The notes beneath the pieces were generated by a model. That model was not told the origin of the DNA, ran no database searches, and worked only from the letters and a program-made list of their open reading frames with translations. Of a stretch of DNA of 64,000 nt, positions 1-11,019 are shown piece by piece (within the stretch, counting starts at the first letter, position 1; the number at the start of each line of letters is the position of its first letter). The position numbers and the translations under genes were made by a program. Origin of the DNA: Mermis nigrescens (lineage: Eukaryota; Nematoda; Enoplea; Mermithida; Mermithidae); contig JAVLUZ010000007.1 in assembly GCA_036768485.1 (NCBI GenBank), positions 1 to 64,000 on the forward strand, given 5' to 3'.

Positions 1-1700
1 CCAAACTCTTTTTGCGTTCTCTGGCGCGATCGCCAGAGAACAAGCTTCGCAAGCTTCGAAACTATGACGCAAATAATATCGCGAATTTCGATGCTAATAT
101 CAAGGTTCAAAACTTAGGAAGCATTACACGAGGCTCTAGGTCAAAAGTTCATAAGCAGTGTTTACTTACATACACAGAATGCACAGAAGATTTTAGTCGG
201 ATTCGTTAATCTGATATTACGCGGATATTACAATCAACATTTATAAAGACATCACGTCTCAACAATGGTCTGATGACAAATTAACATTAGGTGTAAAACA
301 GTTTACACCACTGTTGTGTAAAAAAATGTGTCTAACCGACTTCTCACACTTGATTCCTTGAAAATTTCTAGTCATAAGGAAAGAATTAGGTTTCCGCAAG
401 GCTCTAAAACGAAGATTAATATGTAGTGTAAACGATATGTTAACACCTAGTGTAAAAAAGATTTCAGTCAGAATCGTAATTTTAATATTGCTTCGATATT
501 ACGACCAACTTTTATGAAAATAGTAAGTCTCCATAATGTCGTAAGGATTAATTAACATCGGTTTAAACCACTTTACTGAACTGTTGAGTGTAAACATACG
601 CGCCAAAATTGCGTATCGAATTTGGTTTCAGGTTCATTTACAGACTTGAGAATCATGTCCCTGACTCATAACCGGAGAAGCTGGCAGAAAGAAACATGAC
701 AGAAACCTGTTTAAAGCACCCCATTCTTGACTTTACACTCGCTTAATATTGGTTTAGACATACGCGATTCGCTATGACATACACCCCATATAGGGCACTT
801 TATATTTATTCTATTGGACCTATCCTGACTTCTGAAAGGAGAAAGTCGCGAACGAAACCCAAACAAAGACATATTTTCCATCATTCAGAACATTGTAAAC
901 TTTAAAAATCCGTACCGTATTCCCCATTGAGTGTAAAGAAATTCAGTTTGGTATAGTTTGTAGCTTTCAAGTCGTAGTACGTTTCTATGTGCAAAAATTC
1001 AGTTGCAAAAGTTATTTGATATGATTTACCAATCAAAATTGGGGAAAAAACGTGTTTTTTCGCCCATTTTTTACGTCTGATTTCGAACTTTACACAACCA
1101 TAAATAACTCAATATTGCGTTTTTTTGAACGCGGTTTGCTGCGACGTGTAGCCCTTAGAAACTAGTTTATTACTGTTATACTCATTTAAGCCCGACTCAT
1201 AAGCGGAAAAAGCTGGAAGAGAATTCTTAATTAAAATCTGTTTTCTACACCATCGACTAGAGTGTAAACTTTAAACCTCAGGACCTAACTCCATATTGAG
1301 CGTAGAAAAGTCTGCTTGTAAGCAGATTGTAGCCCTTGATCCGCTCTACATCTCTGTCAGAAAACATTTTTAAAAACTCATAACCGGAGTTAATATCAGA
1401 CATAAGCAAGTTGAAAACTCGACCAAAATGTGCTTTTTCACCCCCAGATTTTCGCACTCTTTACACTCCCATTCGAGAACTAATGCGAATTTCAACAAAC
1501 AAAAAAGCCAATTTGGAGCATCTGTTCCTCTACAAATCTGTGCCATTAATTTATTTGAGGAGCCAACACTGAGCTGTCCACATGCCGCCTAAAAAACCTC
1601 CCAAAATATATCCTATGTTATAACGTTACACAAAAACTTTACACCTTCTTTACACAGCCAGTTTTGAGTTTCAAGAAAAACAAAAAAAACACGGGCAGCG
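1..1700. repeat. Diverged GTGTAAA-rich dispersed repeat
   Basis: No gene is recognisable here. The motif GTGTAAA or its complement TTTACAC recurs (near 290, 430, 590, 735, 930, 1090, 1262, 1457, 1630 and 1650), as does a phrase like ACTCATAACCGGAG (near 664, 1195 and 1376). The block at about 1261-1410 is clearly related in inverted orientation to 36910-37070, so this is dispersed repetitive DNA. The small open frame at 12-209 has no recognisable domain. Confidence 0.5.
16..41. repeat. 26-bp palindrome
   Basis: Ten-base arms GTTCTCTGGC and GCCAGAGAAC flank the six bases GCGATC. A short direct repeat, AAGCTTCGC then AAGCTTCGA, follows at once. The function is unknown and it may be the end of a truncated element. 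Confidence 0.5.
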
Positions 1701-2757
1701 AATTTTTTTATTATCTATCTTTTAAAAAAACCGCACCTTCTAGATGTGTCCTGTTATAGCTGTAGGGGGTGCACAGGTGTTAGGGGTACACAAGTATATT
1801 ATAGGTACGCGCTAACGCGCTACCTATGATATAGTCTTGGCATACTCTTCTTAAATGAATTCTTTTCAAATCAGTTGTAAAAAGCAATTTTTAAACAACA
1901 TTCAGCGCTTTTTGCAGGGTGCTGTTCTTCATAGGGTTTATGCGACAAATAAAATTTTTCAAGAAACAAGAATAGACTTCCGTACTCTATGTATGTGCCT
2001 AATTGTGTATGTAAGTTTAATTGATATATAATCGTTCCTAAATTGTTTTATCACGTCTGTTTGAGAAGAATTTGTAGAGCTGTTTTTCAGGATTTGCTTG
2101 ATGCCCATTGTAACAAAGGATGCCTGGTGTGGGTCATATAACATAATATATATGTGTATGTAGCCTCCATTTCAAGAAGTTAATAATTAATAATCAATTC
2201 AATAATACTTGACCCATTAAACCAGGAGTACTCAAAGATTTCTGTCACAGCCTTTTCATTTGATTCATGAAAATATAGTTTATTCTATGAGGGCCGCCAA
2301 CAAAGAAATTGTATATGGCAGGCATGCACTTCAACTTTTTAGCAGTTTTAGCGGCCCTTCATCTTAATATGTAGTTCTCTACGGGTGCCCGTTTCGCCGG
2401 CTGTAATTTTAGCAGTTGATCATGAGAAAAGGCGAAGATATGTTTGAGTTTGGGTGGATTGTGTACATTTTCATTATTGAATTTTGATATTGTCTATCGC
2501 ATTCATGTTACTAAATACTTTTGACTCTTCCAACAAATGCAAACATATAACTTTTAGTGCTCTTCGAGCATTTTTCCACCAGTATGATATATTTCTGATA
2601 TTTGGTATATACCTATATTTAATGTTCTTAATAGGTAGTGCATATGTATGCATGCCTTTTATGTATTTACGGCAACCATGTCAAAGTAGGTAGCCACGAT
2701 AACACCAAAATTTATTTTTGGTATAGCAAAATAACACAGCCCACCTAAGCTTGCCAC
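1701..2757. other. No gene seen
   Basis: AT-rich sequence with short chance open frames on both strands (1959-2144 minus, 2484-2693 plus) that show no domain or splice structure. A small inverted sequence, TATATTATAGGTACGCG / CGCGCTACCTATGATATA, lies near 1796-1833. Confidence 0.4.
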
Positions 2758-3009
2758 CATACGTGGGCAGCAAGAAAATTCTGGGGGTGCAAGATTTTTC
2801 AAAGGTAAAAAAACGGTCTTAAAAATGGTGGTACGGCGAAGAAAACCACATTTTTCGACATTTCTAATTGAGCACCATCCATTATCATCAAAGAACTCGG
2901 AAAAAACAAAAAAATTCAAAAATTGAATTCTGTAGGGGAGTTTTGGTTTCTGAGTGGTATTTTGAATTCTCGAGGGATGCATACCCCGAAACCTTCAAGT
3001 CCAGGTGTG
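2758..3009 (+). mobile_element. Family A MITE (CATACGTGGGC ends)
   Basis: It starts CATACGTGGGCAGCA followed by a G-run and ends in a C-run plus CCAGGTGTG, giving imperfect inverted ends. The interior (AAAATGGTGGTA, CACATTTTTCGAC, TTGAATTCTG) is shared with the other family A copies. The flanks CTTGCCAC and CTTGAAAT agree at 5 of 8 positions, so the target duplication is decayed. Confidence 0.75.
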
Positions 3010-3421
3010 CTTGAAATTAACGTTTTTCCCTGAGCATGAGCAACTACGCACATAACCAAGAGTCGATGTCTCAACTCGGGACGGGACAAGCCTTTTTTTG
3101 ATTTTTGTGCGGTAAAATAGTGTATTTTACCTAATTTCTGGGGTCTCTAAGAGAAAAATCACTGAGAATCGTCGTAAAACGGTGCGAAGTGCCAAAAAAT
3201 TTTACAATTTTCCTTTTGAAATGCAATTTCTACCAATGTAAAGATATATAGAACACACAATTACTCATTTTGGTGCGAAACGCCAAAAATTTTTGCGAAT
3301 TTTAGACATTTTTTACATTTTGTCTTCCAAAAAACCTTTGTACATGTTCAAAGATGGCCCCGAAAAATCTTTGTACATTGGGAAAAATCTTTCTCTAATA
3401 CAAAAAAACACTGCTCGGTAC

Positions 3422-3654
3422 CATAGGTGGGCAGCACCGAAATTCTGGGGGGGTGAAAAATTTTTAAAATGGTCTTAAAAGTGGTCGTATGGTGAAAAAA
3501 CACCATTTTTCGACGTTTCTTGTCGATAATTATCCAATGGCGTCAAAAAATCGCTATAAAAGCAAAACAGATTTTCAAAAATTGAATTTTGGGGGTATTT
3601 GTATTCCACCTTCTGGGGGGTGCATACCCCCAACCCCCCCCCCCCCCGCGTGTG
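3422..3654 (+). mobile_element. Family A MITE with 8-bp target duplication
   Basis: It starts CATAGGTGGGCAGCACCG and ends in a long C-run followed by CGCGTGTG. The flanks CTCGGTAC (3414-3421) and CTCGGTAT (3655-3662) match at 7 of 8 positions, so I read them as a target site duplication. An 8-bp duplication is characteristic of hAT transposons. The open frames over this element on both strands are artefacts of the repeat. Confidence 0.82.
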
Positions 3655-3945
3655 CTCGGTATCCAAATTTTCACAGCGCTGACATGATATTGTGTCGGTA
3701 GAAATAAAAACAACATGAATTTGTATATGCTCACTTAATGTGCACATTACGATATAGAACGTCGAGTAAGTTTACGAAAACTAAAAAAAAATCAAACGCA
3801 TAGAATACTGATTGAAAATGCACGAGAAATCATAATGATGGATTTTAACGAGCTGCAAGAGTACCTCTCCTGATTTCAGCAAGCGTACAAGACAAAAACT
3901 GAAAGGAAGCAGCATGTTTGCATGAGGTTCAACCGCAGATGGGAC

Positions 3946-4121
3946 CATAGGTGGGCAGCACCGAAATTCTGGGGGGGGGGTGAAAAATTTTCAAAGGTCA
4001 AAAAATGGTCTTAAAAGTGGTCGTATGGCGAAAAAACAACATTTTTCGACGTTTCTCATCGAGTACTATCCAATGGCATCAAAAAATCGCTAAAAGAGCT
4101 AAAAAATTTCAAAAATTGAAT
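3946..4121 (+). mobile_element. Family A MITE, 3' truncated
   Basis: The left end and interior match the preceding family A copy. Similarity stops after the AAAATTGAAT segment, so the C-rich right end is missing. Confidence 0.7.
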
Positions 4122-4202
4122 AATAAATCAATTTGGAGATGAACTTAAATTTTCCAGATTTTAACACACGTTTGGGTGCTTTTTGAATGTGGTTCTCTAG
4201 AT

Positions 4203-4441
4203 CATATACGTAGGCAGCACAAAAATTCTGGGGGAGATGCGGGGGAGGAAGGTTAAAAAATGGTGGTATGGCAAAAAAACGCCATTTTTTAACGCCTCTA
4301 ATTGAGCACTAATCATTGGTATCAAAAATCGCGAGAAAGAAAACAAACAAAATTTCAGAAATTGAATACTGGAAGGGAGAATTCTGGTGTTTGGGGGGGT
4401 ATTCGGCCTTCTGGGGGATGCATACTCCCCGGCCATGTGTG
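4203..4441 (+). mobile_element. Family A MITE
   Basis: A diverged left end (CATATACGTAGGCAGCAC) and a right end GGCCATGTGTG bound the same interior as the other copies. The flanks CTCTAGAT and CCCTAGAC agree at 6 of 8 positions, consistent with an aged 8-bp target duplication. Confidence 0.72.
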
Positions 4442-6050
4442 CCCTAGACCCCAAGCAAGCATTCGACGGACTCCAGACCTAAGAATTTAATTGTTGGTTC
4501 TATTTTTTGGAAATTTTGCTCCATCGGACCCCCAGGATTTGGCTGCTGCATCATGTTTGCTTTTAACCATCAAAATTTAGAACATTTTTGTTTTCTTCGG
4601 CAGCTGAAAACGTAATATTCTTCCACAGCAGTACTTTTATGGCTTTCACAGATTCACGCGACAAAAACAGTGATTTTAGCTTTTAGTACTGCCCATTAAA
4701 TTATTTACATAACTTCAAGTTTTCCGGTTTCAGTACTTTAGCATTTTCCACAGAGTGCAAACAACAATAAATGTAGCTATCATAAATTTATGCTATTTTT
4801 GGCTATCAATCGAACTGAATTTTCAATTTTTATAAACATTTTCGTGAAGTTTTACTGTGAAAAATTTGAATTCGATTTTTCCGACATTTAAATCAAATGT
4901 ATCCTTCTAAAAGATATTACACAATTTGTGACATTAAATTTGACAATAGAAAAAAACGGGAAATAGTCCTCTATGTAAAAAGGACGAATTTTTCACTTTT
5001 TAGAGTAAAAGTTAGGTCGAATCCCCAAATATTAATCATAGATCTAACATAGATGCACGAGATCAGCGTCGGCAAGGGGTAAAACAAAGAAATCTCGACC
5101 AGTAAACTTAAAGGATCAAGCGATTTTTGCTAGCCAAACAAGAAAAATGGTCAAAAGAGTATAAATGAAACGCGTTTTTGCGGTAACAAATTCATTTCGA
5201 AGAATTATGGCCCATTTTGATATTTACTGCATTTTATTGCTTTAAACACTAACAAATAACTCAATTTGGAGATGAACTTCAATTTTTAAGATTTTAACGC
5301 ACGTTTGGGTGCTTTTTGAATGTCAGCATGTAAAACTTTGAATACGGCGCAAAGCGTCGAAAAATTTTTAACATTACTGCTGTTGTCCTTAAAGACAATG
5401 CAGTGAGTGTTCCATAAAGTCAGAATCGCAGCACCAAAATTCCTGAGCGGGGCTTTGACCCCCCATAATGGCAACTGACCCCCCCCCCCCGCAAAATGAT
5501 GCGACCCCCAGAAATAACGATTTTTTCGTAAAAGCTGGTAAATGTTGTGAAAGTATGCCTTTTAAGCGTTTTTAGCTGAAAAATCTCAAATTTTCTTCAC
5601 TTGCGCCATATTCATAATTTGACTGAATTTTGTTCAATCGACTTAATTAATTTTTTTAAGATTTCTTTTACGTTTTTATGTTCTAGAAAAAGCGAGTTTT
5701 GTTTGAAACGTCAAAAAACAGTGTTTATGATGTGCATCCATCATTTTTCAGCCCAAAAGAGGCAGTTTTTAAAAAAATTTTCGGGCTTGATCCCCAGATT
5801 TCCTATGCTGTACATGTATGGTGTGAGGAATGCAAGATTTTTCTAAAGGGTGGTATGGCTAAAAAACGCAATTTTCAAGGTTTCTCATTGAGCACCATTC
5901 ATTGGCATCGAAAAGTAGCGATTCGGCATTATGGAGGAGGATGAATAACCCCAACCCCTACGCCCACGTGTGGTACCTGCCTGGCTGACCCTTCAGTCGG
6001 GGAATTCCCCGTTCTGTGTGCATGTATAACATTCACAAAAGGCTTCACAG
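4442..6050. other. Repeat-derived sequence without a gene
   Basis: About 4450-5480 is AT-rich with nothing recognisable. About 5480-5830 resembles family B MITEs in minus orientation: it carries the TGTTCAATCGACTTAATT and CGTCAAAAAACA segments and ends near CTGTACATGTATGG. About 5830-5975 is a partial family A copy ending CCCACGTGTGG. The overlapping frames at 5601-5944 follow these repeats and I do not treat them as genes. Confidence 0.45.
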
Positions 6051-7582
6051 TCAGATCAAAGAACGGCAAACACGATCAATTTTCACAATTCCGTTTGGCT
6101 CCGAAGGAGATAAATCAAAACCAGTTAAGCCACAAAGGACGTCAAAGGAAATGTGTTCATCCCAGAGTCCCGTGGGATATTGAGGCTTGACGAATCTCAC
6201 AGTCAAGTCATCGGCAAAATTTCCATCAGAAGCAACGACACCACAGTGATGCAAATCACGATGCACACAGAGCACTAGATCCTTGAACATCTCTCTTGTC
6301 GTGAGAACGTAGAATTCGCGTAACCGAGGACAACTTCTGGTAACAAATTTGGCCAAAGCTTCGGCAGTCACAGCGGGGCTGATGCCGCGATAGTCGTATA
6401 TCCTAAATTCGACCAAGGAGGGCAGTCTGGCCGACAGCAAGCCGTTCAAGAAGTCGTCGTTGAAATAATTGCACCAATCGAGCGTTAGCTTGCGTAGGTT
6501 TTGCGTAAAATTGAGATTGCACAGAAAATAGCGTCCTGTACGACTTTGCAAGTTGAATCCCTTGATGCGCAAGTCTTCGATGCTGGTGAACTGTTGAAGA
6601 CATCCAAAGAACGTCGCCGACCATGGTGCAAAGTCTCCAGGATCGTTTTGGTACATCAGAAAATCGAGATACAAAACTTTTAGCTTCTGAGCAGCTGCTA
6701 AATGCACAAGTGACGCTCTAAATCTGTCGTTATTCAGGGAATGATTCATGGATGTATAGATGGTCAAGTGCGCAAGAGTTTCCGCGGATTGACTGATGGA
6801 TTCAAACAGGACATTGACGTAGTTTGCTTCAAAGATTATAAACGGAGCACGCCATACTAGCTTGCGTAGCTTGAGTTGACCCAGGCTACGTAAGGCGTCA
6901 TAATTAGGGCAGTCATTGTTAAATTGGACCTCAACAGACATTAGATATTTGTTTCTGAGTAGTAGATCTTGTAGGAAACAAACCGACGTCAGCATAGGGT
7001 GATTTTGGATGCATTCAGCTCGAAAAAGCTGTCGTTCTTGCCAACGGGGCCCAACATTAAAACTATCCTTAACAGTCAATGTATCCAAATCGACTAAATC
7101 ATTTCTAAAATCATTCCAGTGACCGTTGAGATGCTTAAGAGTTCCATGCAATGATAAAGATTTCAGGCCAAAGCAGTGTTTCAATAAGCAAATCACAATT
7201 CGGGCGCCAATCTGAATGTACGATTCATCGTGAACTTCCATTGAAAAATGTTTCAAATTTGAGCCACTATTTTCAATGAAATAAAGACAGATCGGATCGA
7301 TTGGTCGACTAGGCTCCTTTCCTTCCACATTAACCTTTGCTCCTTGATAAATTCGCTGTTGGTCAAGTCGATCTCCCAATACTTTTTATCCCGAGTCTCA
7401 AAGTTGTATTTTAGGTAGCTTTGGTAATTAAGCGAAGTAATGCCGTGACATATCTGAGCGACGATTTTATTCCACCGACCGCAAACTTGCCTGCAGACCA
7501 GAAACCATGTTTCTGGGGGCAAAAACTGAATCAACCGAGTCAATACTTCGTAAGGCAGACTGTCGACTGTTGCTGCAGCCAT
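6051..7582 (-). CDS. F-box protein with leucine-rich-repeat-like region
   Basis: The predicted protein starts at the ATG at 7582-7580 (MAAATVDSLPYEVL). Residues about 8-45 form an F-box, with LPYEVLTRLIQFL, then VCRQVCGRW and NKIV. F-box proteins use this region to bind Skp1 and bring substrates to SCF ubiquitin ligases. The rest holds spaced leucine-rich segments (NLKHFSME, LKSLSLHG, LRKLVW, LKVLYLDF, IEDLRIKG, LRKLTLDW, LVEFRIYD, LREFYVLT), as in FBXL-type receptors, and ends at a stop at 6053-6051. The reading frame shifts once near 7309-7334. Removing a 26-nt GTTAATG...CCTAG segment there restores it, which would be an unusually short intron; otherwise it is a true frameshift or assembly error. 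The longer frame upstream of 7582 runs into a MITE, so I reject it as coding. The substrate is unknown. Confidence 0.85.
7309..7334 (-). other. Candidate 26-nt intron or frameshift in F-box gene
   Basis: On the minus strand the segment begins GTTAATG and ends CCTAG. Excising it joins codons for KEQ to SRPIDP and moves the upstream F-box frame exactly into the downstream leucine-rich frame. A one-base indel anywhere in this stretch would explain the break equally well. Confidence 0.4.
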
Positions 7583-7689
7583 ACTATTTTCTATATAAAT
7601 CGGTCGCAGATTAATATTGAACAAAGTGGCGTGTATTTCTAAAAAAATTCGTAAAGAATATTTTTTAGCTGATTCGTCAAAAGTATGAA

Positions 7690-7857
7690 CAGGCACGTAG
7701 CTGTGGGGCGAATGGGGGGTCCGGTCCTGAGCCCCCAAAATTCAGAAAAAAACAGGAAAAATAGGACTTTTTACACGTTATTTTGTGCAATTTTTGGCTT
7801 AGACCCCCCAGAATTGGTGTTGGTCCCCCCAAAATAGGAGGGCCAGCTACGTGCCTG
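7690..7857. mobile_element. hAT-type MITE (CAGGCACGTAGCTG ends)
   Basis: A 168-bp element with inverted ends CAGGCACGTAGCTG and CCAGCTACGTGCCTG. The flanks AGTATGAA (7682-7689) and AATATGAA (7858-7865) match at 7 of 8 positions. It lies 107 bp upstream of the F-box start codon, in the presumed promoter or 5' UTR, and contributes the spurious N-terminal extension of that reading frame. Confidence 0.88.
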
Positions 7858-8461
7858 AATATGAAAGCTGTCCAACGAGCAAAAATGTGACAGTCAGCGC
7901 GTGCATAATGAGGGTACAATCACAGCATTGGCAATTGAGGGGTTAGGGCATAAAGAAATTCTAAAGTGCCTAGTTTGGGCTCTAAAACAATGGATCTGTG
8001 TCAAAAACACCAATTTTAGCCGTTTCTGACAATGCGCGATTTTAAGAACATAAAAATAATAAAACACCTGTAAAATATTTGAAAAATGAGAGTAAATTGA
8101 ATAAACCATAATTAAAGACTGAGTATTCTGACTCGAAGCGCCCAAAAGTTGACACTTTTGACTGAAAAGATCGCTAAACTGATTAAAACAACGCCCTTCC
8201 TACGATCTTTCATTTAAGAAAACAACATTTCTGGAGATGGAAACTTTTGGGGGTTAAAACCAGTGATCGGACCGAGGGTACTTTTTGGACCCTCGGCCGA
8301 GGCGCCTTAAAATCCTTGCCTCGGCCGAGGTTAATGCCGAGGGTCAAGCTTATATACCTATACCCATAAATAGTACTCTTAGAATATTTTGTATGCACAT
8401 GAGCTAGAGAATAATCGTAATATTTAGCACTTTATCGAACTAAAACAAACGTTTATTGGTG

Positions 8462-8606
8462 CTAGCCAGAATTCTTATTTCTATCTGATGAAGCACATAA
8501 TTCATCATCGAAATCTAGATCATCCGAATCAAAGTTAGTCTCATCTATTTCGCCTTTTGTGCTATCGCATCATCGTCGTCGTCATCCTTTATCAGATTCC
8601 TCAAAG
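8462..8606 (-). pseudogene. hAT transposase-like acidic tail, left arm copy
   Basis: Read on the minus strand this matches the tail in the right arm: VTLRNLIK, a run of aspartates, then AIAQ and a DLDFDDEL-like end. It has in-frame damage (a TAG after AQKAK and loss of the original stop). It preserves the uninterrupted site that a MITE occupies in the other arm. Confidence 0.65.
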
Positions 8607-8699
8607 TCACACTATTATAACTTTTAGAAAAAGAAGTTTTTGAGCACTTTATGGTAGCAGACGAGTGCGATAATTACTGTACTTACCGATCCATCCAGT

Positions 8700-9287
8700 G
8701 AGTGGCGGAAGGGGGCGGTTTCCCAACTTTTCCAAAAACAGGTCGAAACATTTGCCCTTAACGCGCAAAACAGCATTTTTTCGGTGTTTTACATGGTATA
8801 CTTTTACATAAAATCACTTTTGAAGCCATATTTTTCTGAAAATTTTAAAATTTTCAACAATTTAGTGCGAAAAAATCATTAAATTTCAATGACTTCAACA
8901 AAAATATGGCGCGGAAAATTTGTGAAATTAGGGCGGATTGACGTCTAGGAGCATGATTTACTGTTTGAATTCCTGTATTGATGGCATCTGATGCGAAACA
9001 TCGAATTTTTTAATTGAAAATGGAAGAAAACTATGCAAAAATAGCTGTTTCTGCTGTTAAAATTGTTTGGAAACCTACTTGAACAGAAAATGGCTTTCAG
9101 GTCGCCAAGAAAGTGAATAAATGTCACCAATAGGCATCATCCAGCGCGTAGCGCCAGAAACATTAGAGAAATTATGGTCACTGACAGCCAAAAATCATTG
9201 CAAATTGCATATCCATTCATTATCTCGCTAAATATTTTTGGCCAATAGGGAGAGCGGCCGCCCCCCGCCCTCTTAAATCCGACCCTG
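8700..9287. mobile_element. ~590-bp hAT-like MITE (GGCGGAT family)
   Basis: It begins near GAGTGGCGGAAG and ends GCGGCCGCC...AAATCCGACCCTG. The interior matches 48524-49123: GGTCGAAACATTTGCCCTT, TTTACATGGTATAC, TCGCCAAGAAAGTGAATAAATG and CAAAAATCATTGCAAAT. The 8-bp duplication is not clear. It sits in the loop of the foldback hAT. Confidence 0.75.
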
Positions 9288-9789
9288 CATGTAGTGACTG
9301 TACTTCCCGATCCATGTAGCGAAAATACACTTTCGGTTGTACAAATTATCATCGTGAAATTCCACGCGAAGCGCCAAAAGTCTTTTGCGATTATTCTCAC
9401 ATCTCATTTTGAAAGGGGCACTTTCCCCAATCCCCCAGTATACGAGCCTGAGCTCTACGTTAGGGTTAAAGTAGGAACTATGTGCTATGCAGGAAGGTCG
9501 GTAGGATACTTAATCAGTGACACTGATACACAAAACCTCTAAAACAGAAATAATTCATGACAATGCGGTGGAAGAATAAAAAATCTGTGGTGATGAATGA
9601 TAGATGTTTAAGCTTTAATGCTGAAGACACAAATGCTAAATTCGAGCAATGTGAGAGTAATTTTCTCATACATTCTTATTTTCCGATCAGAATAAACAGA
9701 CATGAGAGTGTCTTTTAAAAATATCTACTATCAAATGTTCACAAACTCCTTTTTGTAAAGCACAATCTCAAAGCAGTTGGTTATAAAGT

Positions 9790-10099
9790 GTGACTTTAAA
9801 TAATCTGATAAAGGATGACGACGACGATGACGCGATAGCACAACAAGGCAAAAAAGATGAGACTAACTCTGATTCAGACAGGTACGTAGCTGGCCGTCCT
9901 ATTTTGGGGGCCAACATCAATTTTGGGGGGTCCGGGGTCTAAAAAGGCCAAAAATAGCACAAAATAACGTGTAAAAAGTCCTTTTTTCCGGTTTTTTCTG
10001 AATTTTGGGGGTTTGGACCCCACCATTCCCCCCAGAGCTACGTGCCTGGATTCAGATGATCTAGATTTTGATGATGAATTATCTGCTTCATCACATTAA
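9790..10099 (+). pseudogene. hAT transposase-like acidic C-terminal tail, interrupted by a MITE
   Basis: Leaving out the MITE at 9879-10048 and one copy of its 8-bp duplication leaves 132 bases, exactly 44 codons with no internal stop. They read VTLNNLIK, six aspartates, AIAQQGKKDETNSDSD, then DLDFDDELSASSH and a TAA. A Ser/Asp-rich tail after the dimerisation region is common in hAT transposases. The rest of the enzyme is absent, so this is a remnant. Confidence 0.65.
9879..10048. mobile_element. hAT-type MITE with perfect 8-bp target duplication
   Basis: A 170-bp element of the CAGGCACGTAGCTG family. GATTCAGA flanks it on both sides (9871-9878 and 10049-10056). The inverted arm of the host element, at about 8496-8530 on the minus strand, shows the same sequence with a single GATTCGGA and no insertion, so the unoccupied site can be seen directly. 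Confidence 0.93.
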
Positions 10100-10520
10100 A
10101 ATAAGAATTCTGGCTAACAGCAATAAAAATTTGTTTTAGTTCGATAAAGTGTTCAATATTACGACTATTCCCTCTGCAGTGTACTTTATGATCCATGTAG
10201 CTAGCATGAGAATTAAAACTTAGTCGTCATATGAACATCAATTAGCGCTTTGCTTTATGTAACTTGGTATAACCGGGTACGCGCCTAAAACCATAAGAAA
10301 AGCCAATAGGTAAAAACAGCCTATGTACTGCAGATGCATTCTAAATAGTTAATATTTAACGGATATATTAAACTTATTCAAATTTGATTTTAACCCTCGG
10401 CGCCTCGGCACTTTTCAGCTTCGCCCTCGGCGCCGAGGCCGAGGCTCCAAAAAACGCCGAGCCTTGCCGAGGCCTCGGTCCGATCACTGATTAAAACCAC
10501 AGATCATGTAGGGTTATGAG

Positions 10521-10787
10521 CACATGTGGGAGTGGGGAAGGGAATTTGGGGCATGCACCCCCAGAAGGCCAAATACCCCTTCCCCAGAATCCAAAGTACC
10601 CCCAGAATTCAATTTTTAAAATTTTCTTTCGTCTTTTTGCATTTTTTTTGATGCCGATGTATAGTGGTCAATGAGTTGAAATGTTGAAAAATGGTGTTTT
10701 TCTCGCCATATCACCATTTTTAAGACCATGTTTTGTTGACCTTTAAAAATCTTGCACCCCAGAATTTTGGTGCTGCCTCCATCTATG
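10521..10787 (-). mobile_element. Family A MITE, reversed
   Basis: It begins CACATGTGGGAGTGGGG, holds the C-rich and G-rich blocks with the usual interior in reverse, and ends GGTGCTGCC...ATCTATGG. It lies just outside the right end of the foldback hAT. Confidence 0.72.
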
Positions 10788-11019
10788 GTAATGAGTAGGA
10801 TACTTAGAATGTGAAAACAAAAGTGTCGGCAAGTGATGAATATAGCGAGCAACAAGCGAGAAAAAAGCATATAATTTTTTTGAAATATTAATTATTTAAC
10901 GCCTAAGTAAATAATTAACAGTCTATGATGGACAAATCCAGAAAAAACTTCGTGAAGTTAAACTGTTCTGCACTTGAAACAATCTTTTCAGATTTAAATA
11001 TTTTGTTCCTTGTTAACAT

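Larger units (their letters stand above)
8261..10489. mobile_element. Foldback hAT element (CAGTGATCGGACCGAGG ends)
   Basis: The ends are CAGTGATCGGACCGAGG and CCTCGGTCCGATCACTG, flanked by GTTAAAAC (8253-8260) and ATTAAAAC (10490-10497), a 7-of-8 target duplication. GC-rich subterminal blocks built from GGCCGAGG lie inside both ends. The two arms (about 8400-8680 and 9730-10170) are inverted copies of each other, and both encode the same acidic transposase-like tail. It therefore looks like a non-autonomous foldback derivative in which one transposase 3' end occurs twice, head to head. The loop holds a second MITE (8700-9287) and the right arm a third (9879-10048). Confidence 0.85.

Noticed and set aside
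7253..7738. 161-aa version of the F-box N-terminus starting at 7738
   Set aside because: Its first 16 or so residues come from a MITE; the ATG at 7582 directly before the F-box is the better start.
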